Shown here piece by piece: positions 34,821 to 45,415 of a DNA stretch of 64,000 nt. Origin of the DNA: Chitinophagaceae bacterium (GTDB taxonomy: Bacteria; Bacteroidota; Bacteroidia; Chitinophagales; Chitinophagaceae). Position numbers and translations under genes: made by a program. The stretch spans positions 34,564-98,563 of the forward strand of contig CANFKE010000009.1 of the NCBI GenBank assembly GCA_947447465.1, given 5' to 3'. Numbering within the stretch: position 1 is the first letter of the stretch; every line of letters begins with the position of its first letter. The notes under the pieces are model-generated. The model did no database searches. It had not been told where the DNA came from and saw nothing but the letters and a program-made list of their open reading frames with translations.

Positions 34821-37800
34821 ATGAAAAAAATACTACCTATACTATTTACTATATTGTTGCTGCTGGGATATGCTGATTCATTTGCTCAGTGTTATTATCA
34901 GGACACATCTGTGCTCTATTGGGTAAAAATGAACAAAGCTTATGGCATAGCGATAAGTAATAATGGGAAGGTAGCAGTAAGTTCTGTAAAAGCCGGTGAT
35001 ACTGCCATAAGGTCGGTAGTGAAGATTTGGAACAATGTTACTGATTTTATGGGCGGTCTGGATAATGACGATAGTTTGAATCTGATCTCTCCGCAAGGGT
35101 TAGCATATGATAATGATGACAATCTATATATAGTGCAAACAGGCAAGTTAGATAGCAATATATTGATCTATAATCCGACACTTACGCTTATAAAATCAAT
35201 AAATAATACTTCCGGCATGTTAGAATGGAACAAGCCGAGGGGAGTAGCAGTAGATGATATGCAGAATGTATATGTTGTTTGCGCAGATTCCATGAATGGC
35301 ATCACTCATCTACCCATTCAAGGCACTGGTAAGCTGATAAAAATATCATCACCACTTACAACCGCTACCAAATCATTATTACTTAATAAACTATTTGCGC
35401 CCAAAGCAATAGCAGTAAGTGGTGGCAGGTTGTATATAACAGAAAATGACAGCAACAGGATAAGCGTTTTTGATGCGACGACAATGATCAAAGTGGACAG
35501 CATTGTAACAATGAACCCTTGGGATATTATGGTGAAAGACTGCAGAGCGTATTGTACCAACCACTATAATAATGGAGTCAACATTATGCGATCAGATAGC
35601 CTTGCTGACAGCACTGTTACAGATACTATAGTTGATCCATACAGTAATCATGGAAAATATGCAATGCAGGTAAATGCCGACCGGGATTTATTTATTACAG
35701 ACAACGATAGTGGTCGCGTGCTATATTTTTCCGGGACGATACCCGCGGGAGGTGGTAGTGGTGGTTCCGGCATGCCGGGAGCAAGATTTTGTGTTGGAAC
35801 ACATCACGCATATTTTGCCGCCGGTCTTGGTTGGTGGAGTTCTCAAGATACCAATATTGTGAAGGTGGATTCTTTTGGAGATGCAATAGGTATAAGCTCC
35901 GGGTTTACACATTTATATTTTACACACGATACGGTAATAACAACTTACTTTGCTTACATAGATGCACCGATACCGGCACTGGGTCCGATCTACGCAAAAC
36001 TGAATAGAGGCATATTTAAATACGATTCAATAACCATTTGTTCTAGTCGTGCTCGAGGACTCTATGCAAGCAATAGCGGCGGGTACTGGAGCACAAGTGC
36101 ACCAAGTGTAGCTTCTATCAAACAATCAGGAATTGTATGGCCCAAAGGTATAGGTACGACCATTATCACCTACTCAAAGAGTAATACATGCAACAGTGTG
36201 AGTACAAGTTATCAGGTGAGAGTAATAAGTATGCCACATCCGGGTACGATAACAGGGGATTCTCTGGTTTGTCCCGGTGCATCAACGATACTGACCGATG
36301 CAGTAGCCGGAGGAACGTGGAAGATAAGTGATACGGGCCTGGCCACTATCAATGCCGCAGGAATGGTTAGCGGGGTAGCATCAGGTAATATTACTATAAC
36401 ATATACCGTAGAGCCCGCTTGTGATGAGGGTTCAGCCTACTTCTCCATGAGAGTGGATTCATTACCTAACGCAGGTGTTATACACGGTCCGGATTCTGTT
36501 TGTGTAAATGCTGACATTACCTTGCAAGATACCACCGCAAGTGTGGTTGGAACGTGGAGCAGCAGTAATACTACAGTAGCTACAGTAAATGCGGGTGGTG
36601 TGGTACACGGAATATCAGCAGGCTCCGCCACAATAAGCTACATAGTTATCGGTACTTGCGGAAATGATACCGCTACCTTTACTGTTGGCGTAAGGCCATT
36701 GGCACATTCGGGTGCTATAACAGGAACCAACCATGTATGCCCTGCTCTCTCGGTCACGTTGAGTCATGCTTCGTCTGTTGGTTCGGGGGTATGGCGTTCG
36801 CGTAATTCAGCAATAGCTGCGGTCAATGCAAGTGGTGTGGTAACAGGCGTTACCGCTGGCAGTACTACTATTTATTTTATTTCAACAAATGCTTGTAATA
36901 TAGATACTGCAGCTTATTCATTCACCGTAGATCCTGCGCCACATGCAGGCATTATCTCAGGTCCATCCAACGGATGTATAGGCAACAACTATCCGCTATC
37001 ATTGACCGGTGCATCGGGCACAAGTACGTGGATCAGCAGTGACCCGTCAATAGCGGCGGTCGATGCTTCAGGTATGATATATCCCGCTTTGGATGGTACG
37101 GTGACAACTACACATATTTCAAGTACTGTTTGTGGCAGCGACTCTTCAACATTCATGTTCACTGTTGACCCTAATGCATATTCAGGCCCTATTGATGGTA
37201 TCTATGCACCTGTTTGTATAGGCTCGGGCCCTGACTATCTGTATGCATCTTATGCGGTAGGTGCCGGATACTGGTATAGCGATGATCCAACTATAGCCGA
37301 TGTTGACGGAGGTGGTATGGTCACTTATTATAATCCCGGTACGGTCAACATACATTATATGACCACTACGGCATGTACTACCGATGATACCTACACAACA
37401 TTGACCATAAACACTTTACCTGTTCCCGGTGGTATCAGTGGTGCCGATAGTGTGTGCTATAATGCAAGCATTACCCTTAGCAGCTTTGGCGCCAGCAGCG
37501 CAGGTGTATGGATCAGCAGCAACCCTTCTGTAGCAACGGTTTCGCCTGCAGGTGTAGTTACCGCATTATCTACTGTTCCTGCATCTGCGGTCATTAAATA
37601 TATTGTTACAGAAGCTTGTGGACAAGACTCGGCAATACATACAGTAAATGTAAAGCGCTCACCACTGCCGGGTACTATTACCGGACCAACAACTGTATGT
37701 AATGGTGGTACTATTTCTTTGTCAGGAGTAATTCCTGGTGGTACTTGGAGTAGCTCTAATGTGGCCATAGCCACTGTTTCGGCAGGTGGTGTAGTCGGGG

Positions 37801-40800
37801 GTGCTGGCTTCTTAGGCGGCGCTGCTACTATATCCTATACTTTCAATACTTATAGTTGTGGCAGTGCGGTAAGAACAGCACCGGTAACGGTATTGACACT
37901 GCCACTGAGAGGCAATATAACGGGTGCAGACACTGTATGCCAGAACTCATTCGACACATTACGTAATCACTCAGCAACACCGGGTGGTGCATGGCGCAGC
38001 AGAAGAGGCTATGTAACATTTTTATCTGCGGTAAGCGGCATAGATACGGTTATGTTCAAAGGCATTGTGGCGGGTATGGATACGCTTGTTTATACCGTAT
38101 CTACTATATGTGGCACAGACTCGGCGATCTTTAGTGTGACCATTAATTCTTTACCGCTTGATGGTAATGTGACAGGCCCGACCAATGTATGTGTAGGCGC
38201 AACTATAAGCTTGATAGAAGTAGGAGGTACACCGTTGGGTAACTGGAGCTCGTCCGATCCATCGATAGCCACTGTGAATGCATTGACAGGAGTGGTGACA
38301 GGCAATGCGGGTGGTCCGGTAGTGATCACCTATTCAGGTTCTACCGCATGCGGTTCGATACCTGATCCATATACGATCACGGTAGATCCTCTGCCTAATG
38401 CAGTGATAGCGCCTTCGCCATCTGACGTTTGTATGGGTAGTACGGTAACACTGGTGAATACGGGCGCTTACGGTAGTGGTACATGGAGCAGCAGCAATAC
38501 ATTTATTGCTACCGTAGATGCGGCGACAGGTGTTGCGGGTGGCAACAACTACGGAACAGCGACTATAAGCTATATAACTACTACACCTACCTGTGGTGCC
38601 GATACAGCTACACTATTGTTTACGGTCGATCCGCTACCGGTACCCGGCCTCATCTTTGGTGATGATACTGTTTGTTCCGGTTCGTCGGTAACGTTGATAG
38701 ATGTTACGCCAAGTGGAGTATGGAGTAGTCTGGATCCATCTATTGCCACAGTATCAACAACAGGTAATGTAACGGGTGTATCAACAACATTAGCAACCAC
38801 TACTATTTTTTACACTGTTACCAGTGCTACTTGCGGAACGGTATTTACATCGCACGATATTACAGTAAAGCCATTGCCTGTAGCTGGTGTGATAACGGGT
38901 CCCGGATCGGTATGTCGTGGTTCAACTATATTGTTGGCTAGTACCATTTCCGGTGTCTGGACCACAACATCACCTTATATGACGGTTGATAATGTTACGG
39001 GAGAGGTCACCGGTATCGCAACAGGATCCGATATTATTACTAATACCGTATCAGATATGTGTGGGTCCGACTTTACAACATTCACAGTTACAGTTACTGA
39101 TGTGCCTGTCATGACACCGATCACCAGTTTAGATTCTCTTTGTCAGGGTGGTAGCTTTGTGGCAACCGCCGGTCCTGCCTCAGGTTCGTGGGGTACTCAC
39201 TTCGGATATGTCATACCTTCAACAGCATCTCCTACTACTGCCAATGTATATGCCGCTTCAGGAGGAATAGATACACTAAGTTATACAGCATACAATAGTT
39301 GCGGTTCCGCAACAGTATCAAAGGTGATCAAGGTACGTACATTGCCTAATGCGGGATATGTAACAGGTACAGATAGCCTTTGTCCTGGAAACAGTGCTAC
39401 CATGTACAATCTGGCCGGAGATCCGGGAGGTACTTGGAATCACACCGGTACCCATGTCAGCATTACCGGCACCGGTGGTGTATTGGCACTTACTCCCGGT
39501 ACTGATACCGTATATTATGCGGTAACAGGGTATTGTGGTACATCGGTAGCTACTCACAGGCTTACGGTCAATCCATTGCCTGTAGCGGGTGCTATTACTG
39601 GCCCCTTGGGTGTTTGTGTAGGCTCATCAATAACGCTGAGCGATCCTACAGGTACGCCGGGAGGAACATGGACCTGCGGAGCTGGAGGTACTATTACATC
39701 AGGAGGTGTATTCACGGGTAATACCCCGGGATTGGTCAATGTTACCTATGAAGCGTCAACTCTTTGCGGTTCCTTATTTGCATATTATACAGTAACGGTA
39801 AATACCACACCAACAGTAGCTCCTGTAGGGGGTACTACAGCTATCTGCGCCGGCACTTCAGCAACGCTTACAGATACAACAGCAACTGGTTTCTGGAGTT
39901 GTGCGCCTGCATCCGTGGCTACCATTGATGCGCTTACCGGGCACTACTTTGGGGTAGCTGCAGGTACGGCAACAGTGAGCTATGCGGTAAGTAATCTTTG
40001 CGGAACTACTACGGTCACACAGAACGTCACCATCAATACAATACCTGTTGTAGCGGCTATATTGGGAATAGCAACAGTTTGTCCCGGTGGAACGACAACA
40101 TTGCATGATGGCACGCCGGGTGGCGTATGGAGCATGAGCAATGCGCATGCCACCATATCACCATCGGGAATGATCACAGGTATAACAGCCGGAATCGACA
40201 CGGTCTATTATACTGTTACCAACTCCTGCGGAACAGTGAGCGTCAGCAGAATAGCTACTATTTACGCAGTGCCGGGAGCAGACACAATTGCCGGTCCTTC
40301 TATTGCTTGTACAGGCATACCTGTTACATTGACCTCCGTAGTTACCGGAGGTACATGGACAGCCAGCAATGGTAATGCCACCGTAGCGGGAGGAGTAGTG
40401 ACAGGTGTAACAGCGGGCACAGATACCATATATTATGCGGTGACCAATGCATGTGGCTCTGCAACAAAATCAAAAATTGTTACCGTGCATGTAAGTGTAG
40501 TACCTATGGTAACGGCAGCAGTAAGTCCGGATGATACACTATGTGGGGCAGCACCGGCAACCTATACTGCTACACCTGTTAATGGCGGTACAGCTCCATT
40601 CATACAATGGAGGAGAGGAGCGACAAATATTGGTACAGGGCTTACGTTGGGCGACTCTCCCGCAGATGGTGATGTGATCAGTTGCAAGATGGCTAGCAAT
40701 GCCACCTGCCCTACAATAGATACGGTGTACAGCAATAATATCACTATGCATGTATATCCTAACGTTATACCTGTTGTTACAGTTACAGTGTCACCGAGTG

Positions 40801-41324
40801 ATACCATCAGCTATATAGGTCAGCCGGTAACATTTACCGCTACACTTACCAATTGTGGTTCTTCTCCTGTATATCAGTGGTATGAGAACGGAACTGCTAT
40901 TACTGGTGCTACATCCGCTACCTACAGCACTACTGCAGTTGGTAATGATGCCTACTATTGCATAGCCGACTGTAATATTCCTTGTGCCATTGCGGTAGCC
41001 AATCATAGCAATGTGGTGACCTTATATACAGGACATGTGGGTGTAAATGATGTACATCCTACCGGGGTTTCCTTTGCTTTATATCCTAATCCTAATGACG
41101 GTAAATTTACATTGACAGGAAAGGCGGAAGGTATTACCGGTGTTGTGAATTATGAGGTATTAGATATGATGGGAAGAATACTGCAAAGTGGTCATGCACA
41201 ACCTGTGCAAGGTATCATCAGAGAGGCAGTATCACTGGATGCGCATACGGTTCCGGGTCAATACCTGTTGCGACTGATAACTGATAACGGCGCGGAAGTG
41301 ATACATTTCACTATAAGTAAATAA
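34821..41324 (+). CDS. Giant secreted Ig-repeat protein (2167 aa) with N-terminal propeller and T9SS domain
   Basis: Very large predicted surface protein or adhesin. A signal peptide (1-22, ending DSFAQ) is followed by a propeller-like region (about 30-330; GLAYDNDDNLYIVQTG, GVAVDDMQNVYVV, AIAVSGGRLYITEN). About nineteen Big_2-like Ig repeats of 75-85 aa come next, each starting near TG-x-DSVC-x-G and containing G-x-W-S/T-S-S ... A-x-V-x-x-x-G-x-V-x-G and a second Cys near N-x-CG. Two Ig-like domains of another type and a T9SS type A domain (ALYPNPNDGKFTLTGK ... VIHFTISK) follow. The paired Cys in the repeats may form disulfides. The next gene is a shorter paralogue with the same C-terminus. 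Confidence 0.9.
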   Translation: MKKILPILFTILLLLGYADSFAQCYYQDTSVLYWVKMNKAYGIAISNNGKVAVSSVKAGDTAIRSVVKIWNNVTDFMGGLDNDDSLNLISPQGLAYDNDDNLYIVQTGKLDSNILIYNPTLTLIKSINNTSGMLEWNKPRGVAVDDMQNVYVVCADSMNGITHLPIQGTGKLIKISSPLTTATKSLLLNKLFAPKAIAVSGGRLYITENDSNRISVFDATTMIKVDSIVTMNPWDIMVKDCRAYCTNHYNNGVNIMRSDSLADSTVTDTIVDPYSNHGKYAMQVNADRDLFITDNDSGRVLYFSGTIPAGGGSGGSGMPGARFCVGTHHAYFAAGLGWWSSQDTNIVKVDSFGDAIGISSGFTHLYFTHDTVITTYFAYIDAPIPALGPIYAKLNRGIFKYDSITICSSRARGLYASNSGGYWSTSAPSVASIKQSGIVWPKGIGTTIITYSKSNTCNSVSTSYQVRVISMPHPGTITGDSLVCPGASTILTDAVAGGTWKISDTGLATINAAGMVSGVASGNITITYTVEPACDEGSAYFSMRVDSLPNAGVIHGPDSVCVNADITLQDTTASVVGTWSSSNTTVATVNAGGVVHGISAGSATISYIVIGTCGNDTATFTVGVRPLAHSGAITGTNHVCPALSVTLSHASSVGSGVWRSRNSAIAAVNASGVVTGVTAGSTTIYFISTNACNIDTAAYSFTVDPAPHAGIISGPSNGCIGNNYPLSLTGASGTSTWISSDPSIAAVDASGMIYPALDGTVTTTHISSTVCGSDSSTFMFTVDPNAYSGPIDGIYAPVCIGSGPDYLYASYAVGAGYWYSDDPTIADVDGGGMVTYYNPGTVNIHYMTTTACTTDDTYTTLTINTLPVPGGISGADSVCYNASITLSSFGASSAGVWISSNPSVATVSPAGVVTALSTVPASAVIKYIVTEACGQDSAIHTVNVKRSPLPGTITGPTTVCNGGTISLSGVIPGGTWSSSNVAIATVSAGGVVGGAGFLGGAATISYTFNTYSCGSAVRTAPVTVLTLPLRGNITGADTVCQNSFDTLRNHSATPGGAWRSRRGYVTFLSAVSGIDTVMFKGIVAGMDTLVYTVSTICGTDSAIFSVTINSLPLDGNVTGPTNVCVGATISLIEVGGTPLGNWSSSDPSIATVNALTGVVTGNAGGPVVITYSGSTACGSIPDPYTITVDPLPNAVIAPSPSDVCMGSTVTLVNTGAYGSGTWSSSNTFIATVDAATGVAGGNNYGTATISYITTTPTCGADTATLLFTVDPLPVPGLIFGDDTVCSGSSVTLIDVTPSGVWSSLDPSIATVSTTGNVTGVSTTLATTTIFYTVTSATCGTVFTSHDITVKPLPVAGVITGPGSVCRGSTILLASTISGVWTTTSPYMTVDNVTGEVTGIATGSDIITNTVSDMCGSDFTTFTVTVTDVPVMTPITSLDSLCQGGSFVATAGPASGSWGTHFGYVIPSTASPTTANVYAASGGIDTLSYTAYNSCGSATVSKVIKVRTLPNAGYVTGTDSLCPGNSATMYNLAGDPGGTWNHTGTHVSITGTGGVLALTPGTDTVYYAVTGYCGTSVATHRLTVNPLPVAGAITGPLGVCVGSSITLSDPTGTPGGTWTCGAGGTITSGGVFTGNTPGLVNVTYEASTLCGSLFAYYTVTVNTTPTVAPVGGTTAICAGTSATLTDTTATGFWSCAPASVATIDALTGHYFGVAAGTATVSYAVSNLCGTTTVTQNVTINTIPVVAAILGIATVCPGGTTTLHDGTPGGVWSMSNAHATISPSGMITGITAGIDTVYYTVTNSCGTVSVSRIATIYAVPGADTIAGPSIACTGIPVTLTSVVTGGTWTASNGNATVAGGVVTGVTAGTDTIYYAVTNACGSATKSKIVTVHVSVVPMVTAAVSPDDTLCGAAPATYTATPVNGGTAPFIQWRRGATNIGTGLTLGDSPADGDVISCKMASNATCPTIDTVYSNNITMHVYPNVIPVVTVTVSPSDTISYIGQPVTFTATLTNCGSSPVYQWYENGTAITGATSATYSTTAVGNDAYYCIADCNIPCAIAVANHSNVVTLYTGHVGVNDVHPTGVSFALYPNPNDGKFTLTGKAEGITGVVNYEVLDMMGRILQSGHAQPVQGIIREAVSLDAHTVPGQYLLRLITDNGAEVIHFTISK

Positions 41325-41347
41325 GACAGTGTAATATGAATAGTAAC

Positions 41348-41379
41348 AAAAACGGGCGCTTAGTTGCGCCCGTTTTTTA
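41348..41379 (+). terminator. Terminator after giant T9SS gene
   Basis: The perfect stem aaaaacgggcgc / gcgcccgttttt (41348-41359, 41366-41377) is followed by T-rich sequence. Confidence 0.9.
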
Positions 41380-41492
41380 TTTATAGTAATTAATAGTTAG
41401 TAATGATATCGACCTTAACGCAGATATAACCCTTCGATAATATACACCCAATAAGTGTGTACCAATTTTGCAGTTGTAGTAAAAGAAATTTT

Positions 41493-44400
41493 ATGAAAGC
41501 ACTGCTTACATTGTTTATCATTATCATATTGCTCATCACAGGAAGCGTGTATGGGCAATTGGCAACATATACCGGCACAGGTGGTACCAGCACTGCTGTT
41601 ACAGGTTATCCCAATGAAACGGTGACCATATTGCAGAATACCGGATTTGGTACCAATACAGCCTGCAGCAGTGGAGGATTGAGTGGTAAGACGGTCGCCA
41701 CCTCTTGGACCAGCTATAATACCGGAGGACCGCATTACTACATACAGATATTACCGAATGCAGGTTATCAATTGGACGTAACAGGATTCTCAGCAGGTAT
41801 GAGGATATCCAATACTGGTCCCGCTAAAGTTCGCTATGCTTATAGCCTTGATGGAGGGGTAACATGGGTTGATGATGGTACCGATCATGTATTGTCTAAT
41901 CCGGGCTGTGGAAGCAGTGTAGCCTCCTCGTGGAGTGGCGGTACTTTGCCAACCGGCATCACCAGTACTACAAATGGTATCATAGTTGCATTATTTCCTT
42001 TTGCTCCGGGTGGCGCAACAGGTACTTTTCAAACCAATTATATCAATGTACTGGGTACAGTCACCCCCGCATGCACTCCCCCTGTTATCAGTGTAGCTCC
42101 TCTTGCACCATCTTTTTGTGCGGGTAGTGGTGGGGTCACTCTTACTGCAACCGGAGCCGGCACCAGCGGAACCTATTCATGGTCGCCTGCAAGTGGATTA
42201 TCTGCAACAACAGGGGCTTCAGTTGTCGCCAATCCATCTGCAACAACAGTTTATACCGTTACCGGATATTCATCTGCAACTTGTAGCAGCACTACCACAG
42301 TTACGGCTATAGTTAATCCTTTGCCGGTAGCTGCGCCAATTGCAGGCCCCACCACTGTTTGTGTCGGCTCATCTGTAACATTGACCGATACCACAACTGG
42401 CGGTGTATGGAATATAGCTAACCCCTCTTTAGCCACGATCACCGGATCAGGTGTAGTTACAGGTATAGCTTCAGGAACTGACACGGTTACCTATGCGGTA
42501 ACTAATAGTTGCGGCACGGCAACTGTCAGCTACCCCATCACTATCAATCCGCTGCCATCAGGTGGTTCCATCATTGCCGCAGACAGTGTATGTGTTGGGG
42601 CAACTATCAGCTTATCTAATCCTACTGCTACAGCAGGGGGTACTTGGAGCAGCAGTAATACTTCAATAGCTACTACCGGCTCTGCTATTGCCGGTGGTGT
42701 TGCAGCAGGTAATGCTACCATCAGTTATTCAGTAACTACTATATGCGGTACAGCCAATGCATTACATACACTTGTAGTAAAGCCATTACCAAGTGCTGCA
42801 CCCATAATCGGTGCGACCTCGGTTTGCATTGGTGCCTCAGTAACATTGACCGATGCCACAACAGGTGGTGTATGGAGTATAGCTAACTCCGCTTTAGCCA
42901 CGATCACCGGATCAGGTGTAGTTACAGGTATAGCTTCAGGAACTGACACGGTTACCTATGCGGTAACTAATAGTTGCGGCACGGCAACTGTCAGCTACCC
43001 CATCACTATCAATCCGCTGCCATCTGGTGGTGCCATCATTGCCGCAGACAGTGTATGTGTTGGGGCAACTATCAGCTTATCTAATCCTACAGCTACAGCA
43101 GGGGGTACCTGGAGCAGCAGTAATACTTCAATAGCAACTACCGGCTCTGCTGTTGCCGGTGGAGTTGCAGCAGGTAATGCTACCATCAGTTATTCAGTAA
43201 CTACCATATGCGGAACAGCCAATGCGTTGCATACACTCACCGTGAACCCATTACCCTATGCCGGCGTGCTTACCGGCTCAGATAGTATTTGTTCAGGTCT
43301 TACCACCACATTGACTCCTTCGGTTGCGGGTGGTATATGGAGCAGTGCAAATATCGCTATAGCCAGTGTTTCGGCTAGTGGCGTTGTTGCAGGTATTGCA
43401 ACTACATTGGCTACTACTAATGTGCTATATACGGTTGCTACCTTCAGTTGCGGATCTGCTACTGCAAGTCATACCATTACTGTAAGACCGCAACCTGTTG
43501 CGGGTGTTATAAGTGGCACAACTACCTTATGCCAAAATGCCATCACAACACTCAGTACTACAATTGCAGGGGGTATGTGGAGCAGTGCTGATGCATCTGT
43601 AGCTACTATTTCTCCTGGTGGCGTATTTACTGGGTTGTCGAATGGTAATACTACCATCTCTTACTCGGTCACCAATAGTTGCAATACGGCTGTTGCTACT
43701 ATTCCGGTGCAGGTCAATGCTTTGCCTTCGGTAATTACCGGTGTGACTACTGTGTGCGCCGGTGTATCTGCCGTCTTATCTGATTCACTTACCGGAGGTA
43801 TCTGGAGCAGCAGTAATAATTCTGTGGCTACCATAGATGTGTCGGGCACTGTTTATGGCATCACTCCGGGCACTGTAACAATAACTTATACAAATGCAAC
43901 TACAGGTTGTTACATCACCACTCCATTTATGGTGAATGTATCTGTGCCGGCATCATTGAGCATATCGGCAAGCACGCCATTGTCGGTATGTGCTGGCACT
44001 CCGGTTACTTATACCGCTCATCCTGTCAATGGTGGCACCAGTCCGCTGTTTGTTTGGAGTATTAATGGTGTAATACTTGCCGGTTCACCTGCATATACCT
44101 ATACGCCTGCCGATGGAGATATTGTTCGTTGCTGGTTCTTGAGTAGTCTGGGTTGTGCGGTACCCGATACTGCCAGTGCTTTGATAACAATGACGGTACA
44201 TCATATTGCCACTCCTGCGTTATCTATTCACATTGCATCGGGTGATACGGTATGCATAGGTGCACCAACAACATTTATACCGGTTCCTGTTGACGGAGGT
44301 ACAGCGCCTACCTACCAATGGTATGTTAATCTGGCTTTTGCCGGTATAGGAAGTACACACACTTATACGCCCGCTAATGGCGATGTAGTGACCGCAATAA

Positions 44401-45287
44401 TGGCCAGCAATGAATATTGCAGAACGGCAGATTATGCCACAGCTACAAAGACAGTGACGGTAAGCCCTGATGTCTTGCCTGCGGTCACGACCACTATCGA
44501 TCCGGGGCTTATTTCGTGCAACCTGTATCCGGTCACATATACGGCAACTTCTTTCAATGGAGGAGCAGCGCCTGCATATCTGTGGTCTGTTAATGGTGTC
44601 AACACAGCAACGGGGCCGACATATACTTTTTTCCCGGCCAATGGTGATGTGGTCAAGGTAACACTGACCAGCAGCTATCCTTGTGTATCTACACCTTTTG
44701 CAACTGATATTGTTACCATGACGGTATTGCCTGTTGTCCAACCGATAGGTAGCATCACTGCAATGCCGGGTTACATCATCAATGCCGGCGCTTACGATAC
44801 TTTCAGTGTTACGATACTCAGTGGGGGCGGACTGGCACCAGCGTATCAGTGGTTCAAGAACAATGTCCCTGTATATGGTGCTACCAATTCTGTATATATC
44901 ACCAACGATCTCCATACCGGTGATTCAGTGAACTGTGTGGTCACTAACACCGATCAATGCAGCGGAGTATCTGTATTTAACTCCGTGAAGATCATAGTGG
45001 GTAACAATGTAGGTGTAAATGATGTGGACGGTGCAGGGGCAATAACACTGCTACCTAATCCTAACAATGGCACGTTCGCCATTAAAGGAAATATAGCGGA
45101 CGCAGATGAGCCCCTTACGATACAGATCACAGACATTGCCGGCAGAACTGTTTATCAGGATATTGCAACAGTTAATAGCGGGGAGGTGAACAAAAAAGTC
45201 ATTACCGGTCAATTACCATCGGGAATGTATCTGCTGCACTTACGCAACAGCACGGTCAACAAAACAATGCATTTGATAATAGAATAA
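41493..45287 (+). CDS. Secreted Ig-repeat protein (1264 aa) with T9SS domain
   Basis: Paralogue of the preceding gene. A signal peptide (MKALLTLFIIIILLITGSVYGQ) precedes a lead domain (about 25-200), one PKD/Ig-like module and seven Big_2-like repeats. Four Ig-like domains of the SxxTPVTYTAxPVNGG kind and a T9SS type A domain (LLPNPNNGTFAIKG ... NKTMHLIIE) follow. The start at 41493 is chosen because it opens directly into the signal peptide; the extension from 41457 is not signal-like. The second to fifth Big_2 repeats consist of a 155-aa two-repeat unit present twice in tandem and nearly identical at DNA level. Confidence 0.9.
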   Translation: MKALLTLFIIIILLITGSVYGQLATYTGTGGTSTAVTGYPNETVTILQNTGFGTNTACSSGGLSGKTVATSWTSYNTGGPHYYIQILPNAGYQLDVTGFSAGMRISNTGPAKVRYAYSLDGGVTWVDDGTDHVLSNPGCGSSVASSWSGGTLPTGITSTTNGIIVALFPFAPGGATGTFQTNYINVLGTVTPACTPPVISVAPLAPSFCAGSGGVTLTATGAGTSGTYSWSPASGLSATTGASVVANPSATTVYTVTGYSSATCSSTTTVTAIVNPLPVAAPIAGPTTVCVGSSVTLTDTTTGGVWNIANPSLATITGSGVVTGIASGTDTVTYAVTNSCGTATVSYPITINPLPSGGSIIAADSVCVGATISLSNPTATAGGTWSSSNTSIATTGSAIAGGVAAGNATISYSVTTICGTANALHTLVVKPLPSAAPIIGATSVCIGASVTLTDATTGGVWSIANSALATITGSGVVTGIASGTDTVTYAVTNSCGTATVSYPITINPLPSGGAIIAADSVCVGATISLSNPTATAGGTWSSSNTSIATTGSAVAGGVAAGNATISYSVTTICGTANALHTLTVNPLPYAGVLTGSDSICSGLTTTLTPSVAGGIWSSANIAIASVSASGVVAGIATTLATTNVLYTVATFSCGSATASHTITVRPQPVAGVISGTTTLCQNAITTLSTTIAGGMWSSADASVATISPGGVFTGLSNGNTTISYSVTNSCNTAVATIPVQVNALPSVITGVTTVCAGVSAVLSDSLTGGIWSSSNNSVATIDVSGTVYGITPGTVTITYTNATTGCYITTPFMVNVSVPASLSISASTPLSVCAGTPVTYTAHPVNGGTSPLFVWSINGVILAGSPAYTYTPADGDIVRCWFLSSLGCAVPDTASALITMTVHHIATPALSIHIASGDTVCIGAPTTFIPVPVDGGTAPTYQWYVNLAFAGIGSTHTYTPANGDVVTAIMASNEYCRTADYATATKTVTVSPDVLPAVTTTIDPGLISCNLYPVTYTATSFNGGAAPAYLWSVNGVNTATGPTYTFFPANGDVVKVTLTSSYPCVSTPFATDIVTMTVLPVVQPIGSITAMPGYIINAGAYDTFSVTILSGGGLAPAYQWFKNNVPVYGATNSVYITNDLHTGDSVNCVVTNTDQCSGVSVFNSVKIIVGNNVGVNDVDGAGAITLLPNPNNGTFAIKGNIADADEPLTIQITDIAGRTVYQDIATVNSGEVNKKVITGQLPSGMYLLHLRNSTVNKTMHLIIE
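42427..42559 (+). repeat. 133-bp exact repeat, copy 1 (part of 465-bp tandem duplication)
   Basis: Identical to 42892-43024 at an offset of 465 bp (155 codons). Flanking sequence remains near-identical to about 42775, with mostly silent changes. Confidence 0.92.
42892..43024 (+). repeat. 133-bp exact repeat, copy 2
   Basis: Second copy, in frame with the first. The offset of 465 bp spans two Ig-like repeats, so gain or loss of a unit keeps the frame. Confidence 0.92.
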
Positions 45288-45308
45288 TTCCTTTTGAATA
45301 ATATCCGG

Positions 45309-45338
45309 AGAGATGCTGCGCAAGTGGCATCTCTTTTT
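45309..45338 (+). terminator. Terminator after Ig-repeat gene
   Basis: The 8-bp stem agagatgc / gcatctct closes a 10-nt loop and is followed by TTTTT. Confidence 0.8.
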
Positions 45339-45415
45339 GTTGAGTAGCAGGTGATTTTCCCATCTGCAGCATTCCCCACTTTTGCTCTTCCCTCATATTG
45401 ACTTACCTTAGCAAC

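Noticed and set aside
44220..44915. 231-codon open frame antisense to the Ig-repeat gene, and similar antisense frames over 36-45 kb
   Set aside because: Repetitive, low-complexity products of the repeats' codon pattern on the opposite strand.
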